A stretch of DNA of 64,000 bases from Cephalotrichum gorgonifer (GCA_900312665.1 ONZQ02000012.1:762907-826906); one strand, 5' to 3'. Counted from the stretch's first letter, positions 1 to 13,090 are shown. Notes: generated from the letters alone by a model not told the origin. Made by a program: numbers and translations.

Positions 1-746
1 CAATGCCAATTAGTCTGGAGACTTGCTCGACGAGTCGGCCCACCAAGCATAGGCTCATATATCACATGGCCCCGCGCGGGCGACCCCGGGGACAAGCTTA
101 ACGGCAGTCCGGGGCGGTGGTGATGGATCGTGCTCCGAGGTCCGTCTTGCTACGAGCAACAGCCCCTCACCCGCCACTATTTTTTTTTTACTTCTGCTGA
201 GAGTTCTGCAATGGAAGAAGAAGACACGTGAAGCAATATGTGAGCGCACGTGGAACGTATGCACGCTGCTGGGCGGTATTGACGTAAGCCAGACTGAACA
301 ACGTATGCTAGTTTCGCTTCGTTCGTATTCCTCGTACTTCGGGTGCCCAGCCATCCAGCCACTGGTTTGCGTTGGTTACGCGCGTCATCCAAGAAAAGTA
401 TGGCAGGTGAGGCCTCTCGTCGAAACCACGTCACAGGCAGAAAAAGATCGATCCGATCGAACATTGAAAATAGAGAAGGTAGCTAAATAAGATTTATTCT
501 TCTTCAGTTTTGCTCACCTTGCCTTTCCACCACCGAAGCCGCAATCTCGAAAACACCAAGGTGAATCGTACTGGTACTGGCACGAGACCGAAGCTTTAAG
601 CCAGTGTGTCTCACCGTCTACACCGAGAAAGCAAAACGAACCCAAGCTCAATCTAGTCGTCAGAACAAACTCAGAGAGACGGTCCCTACTGTCGATCAAC
701 TCAAACCCTACGGAGTGGTCATCTACCAAATCTCTCTATCATCATA
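1..746. other. Upstream region of the octapeptide-repeat gene
   Basis: No open frame here looks like a protein. The last 200 bases before the ATG at 747 are CT/CA-rich, as is common in fungal 5' leaders. I see no recognisable element beyond that. Confidence 0.4.
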
Positions 747-1139
747 ATGTCCGATCACAAGGACGCGCCCCCCTCCTACGACTCCGTCGCCGGCACCACA
801 TACCAGCAGCCCATTCCAGAGCCGGCCCCGCGCGAATCAACCTCTCGCAGTGCGGCCTCGACCGTCGACTCGACTGGGTACGTCCCTACCAAATGCATGA
901 GTGCGTCCTGGGCGGATAGCAGGCACCCGCGCTGGGTCAAAATGGAGGGCGAGGACGGGGTGCTCTGCAGCAGTTCCGGGGGCGTGCTGTGCTCGGAACA
1001 CGGCGGTGTGTTATGTTCGGATCACGGGGGTGTGTTCTGCTCGGACCATGATGGGGTTCTGTGCTCGGATCGGGGGGGCGTGGTGTGTTCTGATAATGGG
1101 GGCGCCTGCTGTAGTGACGGGGCCTTGGGGCGACGGTGA
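747..1139 (+). CDS. Small protein with a Cys-containing octapeptide repeat
   Basis: This single-exon frame encodes 130 aa. The N-terminus is polar and Pro/Ser-rich (begins MSDHKDAPPSYDS), with no signal peptide or membrane segment. Residues about 70-126 are seven tandem octapeptides of the form G-[GD]-V-[LFV]-C-S-[DE]-H, so one Cys recurs every eight residues and the last unit has two. The DNA copies differ mainly at third codon positions while the protein pattern is kept, which argues for real coding and selection on the peptide. I do not recognise the family. A regularly spaced Cys could bind metal, or the repeat could form a small solenoid; both are inferences. A GTACGT that could act as a splice donor lies near 879, so a spliced isoform is possible. 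Confidence 0.6.
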   Translation: MSDHKDAPPSYDSVAGTTYQQPIPEPAPRESTSRSAASTVDSTGYVPTKCMSASWADSRHPRWVKMEGEDGVLCSSSGGVLCSEHGGVLCSDHGGVFCSDHDGVLCSDRGGVVCSDNGGACCSDGALGRR

Positions 1140-2136
1140 GGGGGTTCTGTTGATGTTTGCGATGTCTCGTCTGCTTTGTGGTGATGAGACTTGTTTGACG
1201 CAGTCATATAGATGCCTATTTTCTAGTATGCCCAGTTGTCGTTGTGTTTCGTTGGGCTGGAGCTCTGTAATAATGATACCCGCAATATATATCCACTCTC
1301 TTATAAGCCTACATACTTCCACTCACCCTCGGGATAGACAAACGTTACCCAGTCCTTTCAACCTACTACATTTACCACGCTTAGGACCCACCTGGGGAGT
1401 TCCAGAACCTGATAGTCCTCGCAGTTAGCCCGAATTGCTGTTATACCTCTTCCTCTAGCCGAAAGGGGAAGAGAAACACGGATGAGGGAGGAAGAGCGAC
1501 GAGGTAGACGGCGCCATGTCCACACCTCCCCTCGCTCATGGGGACAGTCATCAAACTTCCCTGGCCAAAACCAGAACGAAAAATTTCTAGCTTTCTTCTT
1601 AGATCGGGGGCTTCATCGCGTCAAATAGGAACGGGCTTCACATCAAGTCATCACTCGCACTCACTTACACTCACCCCGAGCTCACTACACCCATCATCAC
1701 CACATAGAAAAGCTCATTCACTCTACTCCTTCATGTTAACTCTAACTTATTTTATTCAACTCCCTGCATTCTGTTTTCTGCAAAGTATCAAGCCCGCCAG
1801 ACCGATCCTCGCCCATCACCCCTCTCATACTCCATCTAACCCCTCTTATCCAATCCCCTTCGCTTCACCCCTACCCCGTAGCGGACCTATGCGGTCAGGT
1901 CCCTTCCCTGTAAAGTATTGTACAAAAGCCTCGAAGAAAATATGACATTTTTATCAAACCCTCTCGAATGAATCCCGGCTCCCCAATCCAAACTCCTGAA
2001 AACAAACGACGCTAGCCTCGCCTCCCCCCAACAGCCTCTCACCGGCCATCCTTGACTTCTCACACCCTCACCCCGTCCCAGGAACCCACGAAAAGGCCCC
2101 CCTGCCCCGCCGAAGCACAGCCAGCGGTCGGGGCAC
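1140..2136. other. Intergenic region between the octapeptide-repeat gene and the convergent gene
   Basis: This is the 3' flank of both neighbours, which converge. It is CT-rich from about 1620 to 1900. Short open frames here have low-complexity content, and I see no supported gene. Confidence 0.4.
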
Positions 2137-4978
2137 CTAGCCCCTGTTCTTCAGGCTGTTCGTCCTCCCGAACCCGCCCAGCCACTTCCTCCTGCCGGCC
2201 TCGCAGTTTACGTTCCCTCCCGGAGCCCCAACGGGTGCCCCTCCAGAATCCTCTGCGTCAATACCCCCCTGCACCTGAGCCTGGACCTGCGACACACTCC
2301 CGCTCGTCATGCGATTTCGCATGATAGGCGGCGGGGTGGCGCTCGCGCCTCCGCGGTCGTCCTCCGCGGACCTTACCCACGAGGGGATGCCGATCCCGTT
2401 CGGCTTCGTTGTGATGCTGGCACCGGCAGAGGTAGGGGCGGCGGCGGAGGCAGCCGCAGCGGCAAACGTCGGCTCAGTAGCGCTTGATGGCGCGGTCTCC
2501 GCTCCTAGTGACCTTCGGAATAACCCCTTGAGCCCCCGCGAGCGGTTCTGCTGGCTTGTGGGAGGGTAGTGCCCAGCTCCACTCCCACCCCCACTGCCCT
2601 CCTGCGCACCCAGTATGGTATCGGGCGTCACATCACTGTTCCTCCTAACCCGCCCCAGCATCGACCCCTTCCGCCGCCATCGGCCCCCAGAGTCCTCCGT
2701 CCCGGCCGGAGTCTCAGCTGGAACCTGTGCCGATGTAGACGTAGACCCAGTAGGTGCATGCAGACTCGAGCGCCGATTTGGTGGCGGCGGGGGACCACCG
2801 AAGGGCATGAGCCCCGCCTGCACCGAAATGAGATCACTTTGGCTCTCCTTTCCAGGCTTCGGATACGGATACGACGCCGCCCCTGGCGCCCAGGACGCCG
2901 CCATGCTAGGTGGGAACCCGAACAGATCGGGTGGAGACGCCTGGCCCGATGCCCTCTTCGCCTTCCATCCCTCGCGCATCCACATGTCTACGCTCGACCC
3001 CACGGACCGCGCATCCGACTCGTCATCGCTTTCGCTATCCCACTCGTTCCGGCTCGCTGTGGTCTCCCCTGCGGACCTGGGACGCGGGATGATCGAGTGT
3101 CGGCCGTCGAAGAGGTTCGCACCGGGGACGTCCCGCCTGCTACTAAAGGCAGTCATGGGCGGGAGCAGCGCCCCGCCAAGCTCGGCTTTCCTAGGTGTCG
3201 CGTTGTCAGCCCTGGTCAGCGAGGGCTCCAGGGGTGGCAGGTTGAGACTAGGCGAAGTGACGTCTGACATCGCGAGGAAGCTCTGTTGCCGTGAGAGCTC
3301 GTCGTCCGAGTTCTTGTACCGCCGGAGCGTCGTAGAGGATATGGTGTCTGGTGTGGGTGGGAGAGCACGATCGCGGGTGCGAGCCCCTGGCGCATCGGTC
3401 ATCACGCGCCGGAGCGCCTCCCTCTTCTGCTCCTTCGTCCTTCGCTGCGCCGCGGCCGCCTCACGCTGCTGCTGGTCCGACTCGGCCACAGACTCCTTCC
3501 CCGACTGGCGAGAGCTGCTTGTCTTCATTGACATCGTGCGCTCGAGTTTCTCGAGCTTTTGCAGGGGTGAATTGCGGTCCACCATGCTAGATAGGGACTG
3601 GAAATGCCCCGGCGTCATGGCACGCGTCATAGAATTAGTCCGTCCCTGCTGTGCAGGAGGCGGGAACTGCTCGCGCGACTGGGCAGGGCGCACCGTCCTC
3701 CTACCCGATTGACTCAGCTCCGGGGGGACGTAGTTGTCGAGTGAGGGGTTTCCGTCCGCGGTGTTCCTAGGCTGACTCATTGTGCTCTTGTGGCTCCTTG
3801 GGATATCCTGGGCCCTTCTGTTCCCCTGGCCCCTCGTGGCGTTCTGAATCTTCGCACCCGTCCCGTACACACTCACAAACGAGCTCTCGCTCAACACACT
3901 GAGGCTCGGGCTGGCAAGGCTGTTGGCGCGGTCCTTATCCACCTCCGACACCATATCACCCGCGGGCCGCCTCAGACTCTGCAGGCTCCCGTGTACATTG
4001 AGGTATACGTTCCTTAGGTTCTCGGTCGTCTCGCTCCGCTCGGATAGGAAGCTCGGCATCCTGCGCATGGCCTCGGCCGCATCGCCCCTCCGCTCCGGAC
4101 CCGTCACGCGGGGCGTTGACGCCCTCGCACCCCCATCTGCGTCACCGTTCTGTAGCTGATGGAACGACATCTGGGTCTCAATCTGACGCACCATCTCCCG
4201 CTCCTTTAGGAGCGTCTCAACCTGCGTCTCGAGGAGGACGATCATAGCGACAGCCTCCTCAACGGCCTTGTCCCGCTTCTCCAGCTCTTCAAGGAGTGTA
4301 TCGTTCATCTCTTCCATCTGTTCCTTCTCGGTCTGCATGGCCTCCAGCCTGTCCTCGAGGACGGTCTGCCTCTCGCGGCGGTGATATAGCTCTAGTTTAA
4401 GGTCGAAGTTCTGCTTGTGAAGAGTCGAGACGGTCTAGAGGCGGGCGTTAGTTGTCATTCGTACTGGACACCCCGAAAGGGGAACTGGGGCGTTACGCGT
4501 TACGTACCTGTTCCATCTCCTTGACGCCCATTCCTTTCTTCCTCGACTCTCCGCTGCCATTCGACGGTGACTGGCGCCCATCATAATTCTCCTGCCGAAT
4601 AGGCGAGCTCTGAGTCCCGCGGGCGTCCAGCGCATAGCGCTGCTCTGCTGATATCTTGATCGACCTTACGGACTTGGTGTCCATATCGGCCCTCCTCTCT
4701 TTCTGCAGCTTCTCCTGTAGAAAGCTTGACATGGGACTGCCCCGGGCCTCCATGCTGCCTTCTCTCATGAAGTGCGAGGAGGGCTTCGTACCGGTGGTTG
4801 TGTAGGGTCGGAGGGGGAGGTTGCCGGAGGCGCCAAGCCTCGGGGATGAGAGAGAGGAGTTTGCGCTGCTCTGAGATGTGATTCGGGTGCTGGTGGTACT
4901 GGTCGAGGATCTTGATGCTGCGCGAGGGTGGAGGCGATCCCGGGAGGGATGGGTGAGGCTATTATTTAGGCCGTCCAT
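2137..4978 (-). CDS. Centrosomin N-terminal motif (Cnn_1N) coiled-coil protein
   Basis: There are two exons, 4978-4508 and 4434-2137. They are joined by a 73-nt intron with donor GTACGT and acceptor CTCTAG, giving 922 aa. The exon junction rebuilds a conserved stretch, residues about 154-180 (K-E-M-E-Q / T-V-S-T-L-H-K-Q-N-F-D-L-K-L-E-L-Y-H-R-R-E). This is the hallmark of the centrosomin N-terminal motif 1, which recruits gamma-tubulin complexes in spindle-pole and septal MTOC proteins such as Aspergillus ApsB and yeast Mto1-type proteins. A coiled coil follows to about residue 240. The rest is long, Ser/Pro-rich and disordered, with basic patches near the C-terminus. The likely role is microtubule organisation; this is a family inference. 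Assignment to one particular ortholog is not secure. Confidence 0.82.
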
Positions 4979-7900
4979 AGTGTCCAGGATTGAGCATGGA
5001 GGAAACGAGATTTCGGGTGCGGGTTCACGTCCGTTTGGTTCGGGTATCGGTTGTTATGGCGTGGGTTTGCTTGTCGCGAGGGCCTTAATGGGAGCGGGCT
5101 ATTATCGCTGGGTGCCGGGACCTGGTTCGATTCCACCCGTGGTTCGACCTGCAAATCTCGGCATGTGCCGAAGTGTGGTACGGCAGTGAGAGGGGACAAA
5201 ACGAGGGTGTCACCAATAGATGAGGGCGATCAACATATAGTGTCTCGGCTGGTATGACAGTAGTGACCCGGTGCAAACTGCAGTTGGGAAACAAAAGTCG
5301 CTCCCAAAGACGATGTCGACGTTCGAGTGATGAAAGATTGCCGCGTTCTGCTGAAAGGGAAATCCGTATTTTTTAAGTAGCCGGGGGAGATTCTGTTCGC
5401 GGAAGCAGAAGCTCAGAAGTTGTTGTTCCTGCTCTCAGAGGAAGCTAAGAAAGATACCGCGTCGTCGCCGGATGGTTGGCTGGCGCAAGCGTAGGGAGCC
5501 CCTTGGTCGTCGCGAGGAAAACTCCGAAGAACAACACACTCCAGAGGGAAAGAAGCTCTAGTCGGCAGAGAAACGGTATCTCCTGCAGCTAGGAAGGTCC
5601 GCAACGCATGTCCTGCTTGGGTAGGAAGAGGACAAAAAAGTCGCGTTCGCAAGATCGATTGGTATTTGGTGAACGAAAAATTGGGTGGGGCGCAGGTTTG
5701 CTGGAGCTGAGATGCTGGAGCAGCCAAACAGCAAATCGCTGGATAATTTGGAAGGAGCGGTGGAACGGTCAACCCGGTGATGGCAAAAGACAGGGAAAGG
5801 GAATATTGAAGCAAGAAAATTGAAATGATAATAATAGATTCAAATAACACACGCCCTGCGTGAAATAAGCTGCGATGAGAAGTCCAAATTTTGGAGGCTT
5901 GATTTTATTTTGACGATGAGAGAGTGAGAGAGGTAGGTGAAAGGGAGAAAGGAGAGTGTCGCTCGGAGGATTGACGGGGATCGGGGAGCTGTCGTGTTGG
6001 TAACAAGCGACCTTCTTTTTCTCCCTGTCCTGGTAGTATTAAAACGGAGTAAGTAGGGATGGAGGTTCCAGGGGAGTGGCAAGGGGACGGAAGAGGAGGG
6101 GCCTGCGGAGGATTTTGACTGGGCGGCATCCTGGGTTGGGAATTAAGGTGCAGGGATGTAAAGTGGGAATATGAGGCCGACTCGGGCCCAGATTTCCTTC
6201 CTTTTTCTTCTCTTGGCTTGAGAGGGGAGGGGACTTGTGAAAGCCGCAAAAGCAGCTTTGTCTCATATGTTTGCTACTTCTATTTAGATGCTTTGCCCAA
6301 CAACTCCAAAATCGGCGTACATCGTACTCGTACTAGTACTCGCTCGTACATTGTGCGGGTGCTGACGGGCATCGGCATCGGGTGGCTGCCTGACCCCAGG
6401 TCCCCGGATGGGATTTTGCGAAGATGGTGGATGGTGGCTGCTTCCTAAGGCTGCGAACACCAATGCAGGCAAGGGATATGCCTGTACGAGTACAGATTGT
6501 GCCCCCTCATCGGCACATTCTTGTGTTGGATCTAGGCAAACAGTGGGTCCATACTGCGCCAGGCGGGACCGAGAGCAACTTGCCTTGGCCCACATACTGC
6601 TTGTCCGGGATGTATGCACCTGGATCTGTATCTGTTTACTTGTACGTGCTTCAGATGCCCCCCTTCGCGGAACGGGACAGGACAGCCGCTGGAGACCATC
6701 TCAGCCGGCTTGCAGACGCAGCCAGAGACCGTTTGTAGGCTTTTGTTGGCCGACGGCTTGAGCAAAGCAACTCTTAAACAAGTGGGTATCTCGCCAATCT
6801 TTGTTCTCTCCAGGGTCCCATCAACTAGTGCGTCGTTTGCATACCTCCTACAAGTCATCCCATTGGTGACCTCTACTAATTGTGTAGCACAAGTAAAAGG
6901 ACGGGGTAGTAATCCAAGACAAAGAGCGAGATCCCCATCTCCATGTCTCATCCAAGGAGATGATGGCATGGCGGTGCGGCGCCTTGCTTGCCCATGCAAA
7001 TAGAATTTTAAGGCCGCAACTTCTGGCCCCCGGGGATCGCACATGCCCGTCTCCCTCCTTTTGGAGTGCTCGCAAGCAAACCACGACGTTCGAGGTATAA
7101 GCGGGATGTATGACTTGTGACGGGATCAGGAGAGTACGGAGGACGAACGCGAGTAGAGGTACGTACCCCATTACGAGTAATTGACTGAAAATGAAAGTTG
7201 GGCTGACATGGGGATGAGCAACTCATGGCCCCCCTTTTCACTGCCATATTGTGGGTCAGTTACCTCGTAAGTTTCAGAATCAGCCAATCGGCGCTCCGTA
7301 CCGCGGCGGCGGGACCAGGGGGGATCCTTGTCTGCCCGGAAGCAACCAGAACGGTCCCCCGCCAGGAGTGGGTGGGGTGGGGAAGGCACCATGACCTAGC
7401 CAGGAACGGAACCCAGGCATTTTAATACGCGAGCTCTTTTAGGGTGGGTCTCGAGGAATGGAGTCGAGACTGGCCCTCACCTTCCTCTCATATGAGGAAC
7501 AATTAATACTTATACTTGTATTAGTGGTCGATGGATGATAGGAATGACGAATGGTGTGAACATATGGGCGAAGATGGAGATGGAATCTCATCGTCTACAG
7601 GAGCGGCGCTTTCATCTTCCACTCCCAAAACAGAACGGCCTCCGGCGGTAATTAAACGAGGATCCAAAACCGGATCAAGTCATTCTCGGCGGGGCAACCC
7701 TCAAAGCATTCTCGTCACCTATCTCCCTCCCATCACACTCGCATTTGACAACTCGTCACCCGTCCCTTTCTTCATTCACACTCTTATCGCTCATCACATC
7801 GGTCGCCCGCCCAAGTCCAAGCCCAAGCGCTCCCGTAACGTTCCCGCTCATTCAACTCGGATAGGCAAGCGAGACGATGCGAGAAGCCAATGCCCCCCTC

Positions 7901-9650
7901 TCTTTCCCCCTCCACTTCATAGCCAACATAGGAAAAGGGACACGCTCTATGAAGCACCACAAGACTGCCCTGCCCGTCCCTCATAATACTGGTATTAAGT
8001 TGTACGAAGTAATATGACGACCTCACATTATCCTTGTCAAAACTGCGGCCAATTGACCACATCTGGGGCCCGAGCTCGAGGTGAAATCTTGGTTCATTCC
8101 CTTTCAATTCCATACTCGAAATAAATAGCTCTTTGACCCGTCGAAACTGGGTCGCCAACTGGAGTCTCATCCGCCGGTAGTTGCCCCCCACCAGAGATTA
8201 TAGCGGTCGGCAAGGTAGCACCGCCAATCTGTCTTAGCGTCTCGGTGATGCGTCCTAATTTTTCCCACCTTGCCCTGCCGCAGCTCACTGTGGATGTCTT
8301 CGCCCGCTTTTTCTGCCAAATCAGAGGCCAGGATGGTGAGTCGCGTTAAGACTTCACCTGTCGAGTTTCACTGACGCGAAACAGACGCGAGCTAAAGTGG
8401 ACGAAGACAGTTTTCGCGAATCATGGCAGATTCCGCACCTTTCTCTGACCGCCCATCGACAAGTGCTAATGTAGCAACAACTCAGTCTTACATGTGAACG
8501 TCGACAAGCCCCATCCACCAATGCAAGTCAAGGTTGCATGTAAGTCAATGTTGCAAACAGGCGGTCAGGCCGTGAGCCTTTTTTTTCCATCCTCTTCTTT
8601 TTTTAATATCTGGTCCAGACATGCAAGCTCTTTAGCTACCCAACCCCGTGCCCGCATAAGAACAAACGCTCTGACCGCTGTTTGCTTCTTATTTTCTTCC
8701 TTGGCTCTCCCTCGCTCCCGCGGTTGGGAAAGGGGGGGGCCCAGCTGCCCGCGTCGTCCGACTCGAGCCGTACCTATCGGGTCTGTTCCATCGTTTCCCC
8801 TTGCTTGTTTGCTCAAGATGCGGTACGCACTTTTTTTATTCCCTCGAGACGGTCTGTTTGTAGCAGAAAATTATCTTTTTCGTTACCCTTTTTTTTTTTT
8901 TTTTTTTGGTTCGTATGATGTACGAATACCCAAGGTCATGGTGACCACGGGAAAATACCTCGCCGCCTCCCATGCTCCATGGCTCCGTTCCCACGCTTCG
9001 CACTCCACTCCATTGCCGCAGGAGGAACCGAACCTCGATCTATAGGCCCTTTAGTTAGTCCCTCTGACACGACCCCGGTGGACCAATATCTCGCGTGGGG
9101 AGTCTCTCGAGAGCTGACACCAGGTTCCCTTCTGACGCTGAGGTGGCGGTTATCTCTTACACATGGACGATAGTTCCGATAGCACGATTGAGAGTTCAAG
9201 GCTTGTTCAAAGATCTAAGAACCCTACACAAGGCAAACCCCTCACCTAGACCAGGACCCTATTGGATTTTTTTTGCGACGAGAGCGGACATATGACATTG
9301 GAGTCTTTAACCCAAGCATCCCATTGAGCCCAAGGGATGGTGACCGTAGCACTCTCCACATTGTAGTCTTAGTCAAGCATGAAACCCAGTGCATGCTTCC
9401 ATCATCTCTACCACCAGCTCTGCCGTCATCAATCCCATAAGAGAACTGAAATGTGTCCCACTCAAAATAGCCTTGGCTACCGCCAGTAAACCCCATGGGT
9501 GGCAACTTCGTACTCTACTCGCGGCCTATAGAGTCCGGAGCGTCGCTCGGATTGTTGACATCGCTATCAGGCCTCCGCCATGGCCTCGGCCCATTATTAG
9601 GAACATCTGCCTGGCCATGGCCGGCTATATCCTCAGGTTGACTCTTCACA
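4979..9650. other. Gene-poor stretch upstream of the Cnn_1N gene
   Basis: The first 1-1.3 kb is the probable promoter and leader of the minus-strand Cnn_1N gene. Beyond about 6250 the sequence shows only short, incoherent open frames on both strands. A poly-T run sits near 8888-8907 and a poly-C/G mix near 8730. I see no supported gene. Confidence 0.4.
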
Positions 9651-9680
9651 TATCGTCTCTATCTCCTGGACCTCATAGCC

Positions 9681-10292
9681 TCATGCTGTTGGTGTTGCTG
9701 CATGACGAAGTGCGGTACCAGGAGTGGACCTAAGTTCCCATTCGTTCCGCTGCGCGGCTTCACGGCAGTCGTGAGCTTTCAAGCAGAGATCTGTCATGGC
9801 TACGTGAATAGGCTTCCTCATGCCGCAAGTCATGCCTGGGCTATTTTCGTACACAATACCAATCTGCTTCCATGCTTTATCGTCTACATTAAGGGGGTCG
9901 GCTCAGAGGGTGCCAACGACGTCAATAATTGCTTGCCGTTGCTAGATATATGGCTCATCCCATGCGGGCGGAGATTTGTAGCACAGCCCGTTGTATAGTT
10001 GAGAGGCTCGTATTGTAAGGAAATAAAGATAGCCCTCGTCAGTCTGTTCAATCGTGAGGGAAGCTATGCCAGCCTCCCCAGGAGAAGCATTGGCACAAAA
10101 AGAGAGCCAAATGAAAAAAAAAAAAACATACAACACCAGGGATTCGCTGGTCGTCACCGACCCAACTACTAGTCTAGCGCTTCGTGGTTTATGTATAGTC
10201 GCTCGTGCGGGACCAGCCTGATACGGGCGAGCACGGGACCGAGCCCCAGAATTGACAAGGGCAGGACCGGCCGCCGGATTCCCGGGATCCAC
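9681..10292 (-). pseudogene. Possible decayed coding remnant, unidentified
   Basis: One minus-strand reading frame spans this interval with two internal stops (TAG at 9942-9944 and TGA at 9903-9905). It starts with a hydrophobic run partly encoded by a poly-A/T tract at about 10117-10129, followed by protein-like sequence (for example Y-L-Y-F-L-T-I-R-A-S-Q-L-Y-N-G-L-C-Y-K). The text after the stops also looks coding. I cannot assign a family. It could be a chance open frame; the internal stops make an intact gene unlikely. Confidence 0.25.
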
Positions 10293-10619
10293 GGCGGCAC
10301 ATTGCCGTCAATTCAGACGACCGTTTTCCATCCTGCTGCACCACCCCGCACTTTTAGAAAACAGTAGCCACTCTGTTATTATTCGATATCTAGCCCGGAT
10401 ACAACATTCCTCCCCCTATCCGAGGATCGCTCTCGCCCCGCCGCCCCCTATTCTCCCTCCCTCCATATACACCCTGTCTGTGTACATATCTTTTACATCG
10501 TAATTTATAGTATGTGCTAACCCCTCGGCTAGTTAGAGAATCCACCTAATATGCTTACAGGAAATATCTCGTATTAGTACGACCAGGTCCTCCTGGACAA
10601 GGACTCGACGAGGTGATCC

Positions 10620-13090
10620 TATACAGTGCTTTGAACCGCATACTACCTTATCTACGAAGAGGTAGTTTCACGCGCCGGCAGACATGCATCATCTCGCTTC
10701 AGGATTTCCATTCGCAGAGATATGTTGGCCATGAGCTATGAGGGAGTGTATGATATCTCATACTACCGCTGGCTTGTAAATCTGCTTTCCCCTGCCCAAT
10801 CAGACTCACCAGACCCCCCCCACCCCCCCCCCCCACGGCCTCTATCTATAGAACTCCAAGCCACCAGGATCACCTCTATTTCCATATACAGAGAATAGAG
10901 GGAGAGGAGAGCAGAGCAGCAGAGATGAAGGATCAGGACAGTCTTGATCAGTCACAGGACATACCGTGATGCGAGGCAGAGTGGCTCAGACTCCCCTATA
11001 TACTCGGAAAAGTATCTCCCTATAACATACTAGAATATATTTGCTAAGGGGGAGGGCTGAAGATAGCAGTGATAGGATAGATCATACGATATCGATCCAC
11101 TTTCGATATCGCCATTCTGCAGAGACCATCTAAGGTTACTGATCATAGGAATAGAATATATGATATTTCCTGCTATTGCCTACTTGTAAATCCGGTAACC
11201 CTTAACCAATCAGACTGATGAGCCTCCTTATAATCCTATGATAAGCTAGAATATATTGCTGAGGGGTAATAGGCTCGAATTGGGAAGTAGCAGGATCATG
11301 TAACTGTCTAGTAAGGGCCTTATACTATCACTTCAAAATTATCATTTATAGAGACAGTTATAGGTATTAATATCCTTTATCATAAACCAGCTTACCAATC
11401 TATTTACCTCTGCCTAATAGGACTTATAAGCTGCTCTCTATGATCAGATAGAATATATTATAGAGGGGTGATGGAATCCAAGTTCAGTAGTAGGATCATA
11501 CAGCTATCTAAAAGTGAAGGTCTTGCGCTATCTTGTTTCGAGATATCCATGGAATGTATGATATCTCATACCACTATCAGCTTGTGAATCCGCTTGCCCG
11601 AGACCAATCAGACCCTGAGTCTCCCCCCTAAAATGTATATCCGAAGGGGAATAGGGCTGAAGTCAGCTGTACAAGTCTACAGCTCCATAGCACAACCCTA
11701 CTCGCAAAGCCTCTCTGCCCCTCATCCCGGCTAGGCTGTGGTGTGAGTAGGGGCATGGTCATATACCGGGTGTACAGTCTAATGGCAGTATGGCACTACT
11801 AGCTTGCGAAACCTCTGCTCCTTGCCCCGGCATCAACCAGAATGCATTGTTGAGGGGGAAAAGGACAGAAATTATCGGCGGGGATCGATCATGCAATCAA
11901 CAGATGCCTTATCCTGCAGATCGGCCATTTTCAGTTTGTAGTCATCTTGTAGTCGGTGAGGAAAGAAGGGGGCGGCAGGGATATAAGCCGGGCATTCCGA
12001 TCACAGGAGATGAGGCGATATATAATGTCTTATACTGTCTTGTAAATCTACTTCCCCTGCCTAATCGGACTTATGAATCTCCTGTTGTAGTCAATTAAGA
12101 TATATTGCCAAAGGGGCAATAATACTGAAAGTGGCTGTAGGATTATAGGATCATCTAATGATGGCCTTATATCATCTCGCTTCGAGATCACCTACCCCCC
12201 TTGGTCAACCAGAATGTGTTGCCGAGGGGGGGAGGACTGAAATTAGCAGAGGGGATGGATCGATCATATGATCATCGAACAGGTAGCTTGTCCAGGTCAG
12301 CTATCATCTCTATCTGCTTCGAAGTATTCATCCTGCAGAGGGTAGAGGAGGGTAGGCAGCAGAGATACAAGGTCAGGTAGTTTATAACTGTTACAGGAGG
12401 TGTAGTAAGGCGATGTATAATGTATCCCTGCCCAATCAGACTTGTAGACCTCCCTTTGTGATCAACCAGGATGTATTGCCAAGGGGTGAAAGTGCAGAGG
12501 TGGTTTATGTGATAATTTAATAGGGGCCTAGCCTTATACCACCTTACTTGGAGATTGCTATTTGCAGAGACAGGTTGACCGGTTGTCGAGAGCTGTAAGG
12601 GTATATATAATGTTCTATGCAACTACTGCTTGTGAATCCACTTACCTATGTCCAATCAGACTCACGAGCCTTCCCCCCCCCCCAAGAACTCGTTGCCGAG
12701 GGAAGGGGAATAGGACTGAAGTTGTGAGTAGGGGGAGTATGCGGTCGTAGGCTGGGCTTATGTCCAACTAGTCACAGCATGCCGCCGGCTTATGAAGCCT
12801 ATTTGCTCTCTACCACCTGTTATCAACTAGAAAGCGCTGCTAAGGGGAGAAGGACTGAAATTAGGAGGGGGATCGTTTATGCGGTTATCGAACGGGGGCC
12901 TTGTACCATCTCGCTCTGAGATTGCTATTCAGAGAGACAGGTTGGGGAGGTATGAGAGTAGATAAATATCTTATACCACCCACCACCGGCTCATTAATCC
13001 ACTTCCCCTGACCAATCGGACTCATAATGCCCCCATCCCCCTCCCCCTACCCCCCCCCCGGCCATGCCTTACCTATACTAAATGACAGGC
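10620..13090. repeat. Degenerate tandem repeat array, about 10 units
   Basis: A complex unit recurs irregularly every 190-410 bases. Each copy carries, in order, a block like CTTGTRAATCCRCTTNCCC, then CCAATCAGACT, then a GATCAACYAGAATRTATTGCC-like block, a G-run and AGGACTGAA. The CCAATCAGACT-like core is near 10796, 11205, 11413, 11603, 12060, 12428, 12650 and 13009. The AGGACTGAA-like block is near 11055, 11265, 11648, 12229, 12710 and 12850. Copies are diverged and AT-rich with many TpA steps, consistent with old repeats altered by RIP (repeat-induced point mutation). They match no transposon I know and contain no long open frame. Confidence 0.75.

Noticed and set aside
5124..5150. GGTTCGATTCC word resembling a tRNA B box
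   Set aside because: The T-arm would not pair properly and no matching A box or acceptor stem could be placed.
5413..5850. Minus-strand 145-codon frame with a hydrophobic N-terminus
   Set aside because: It lies in the leader of the Cnn_1N gene, has low-complexity content and shows no family signature.
7390..7430. Minus-strand GGTTCCGTTCC within a short inverted repeat, tRNA-like
   Set aside because: No cloverleaf could be built from the flanking bases.
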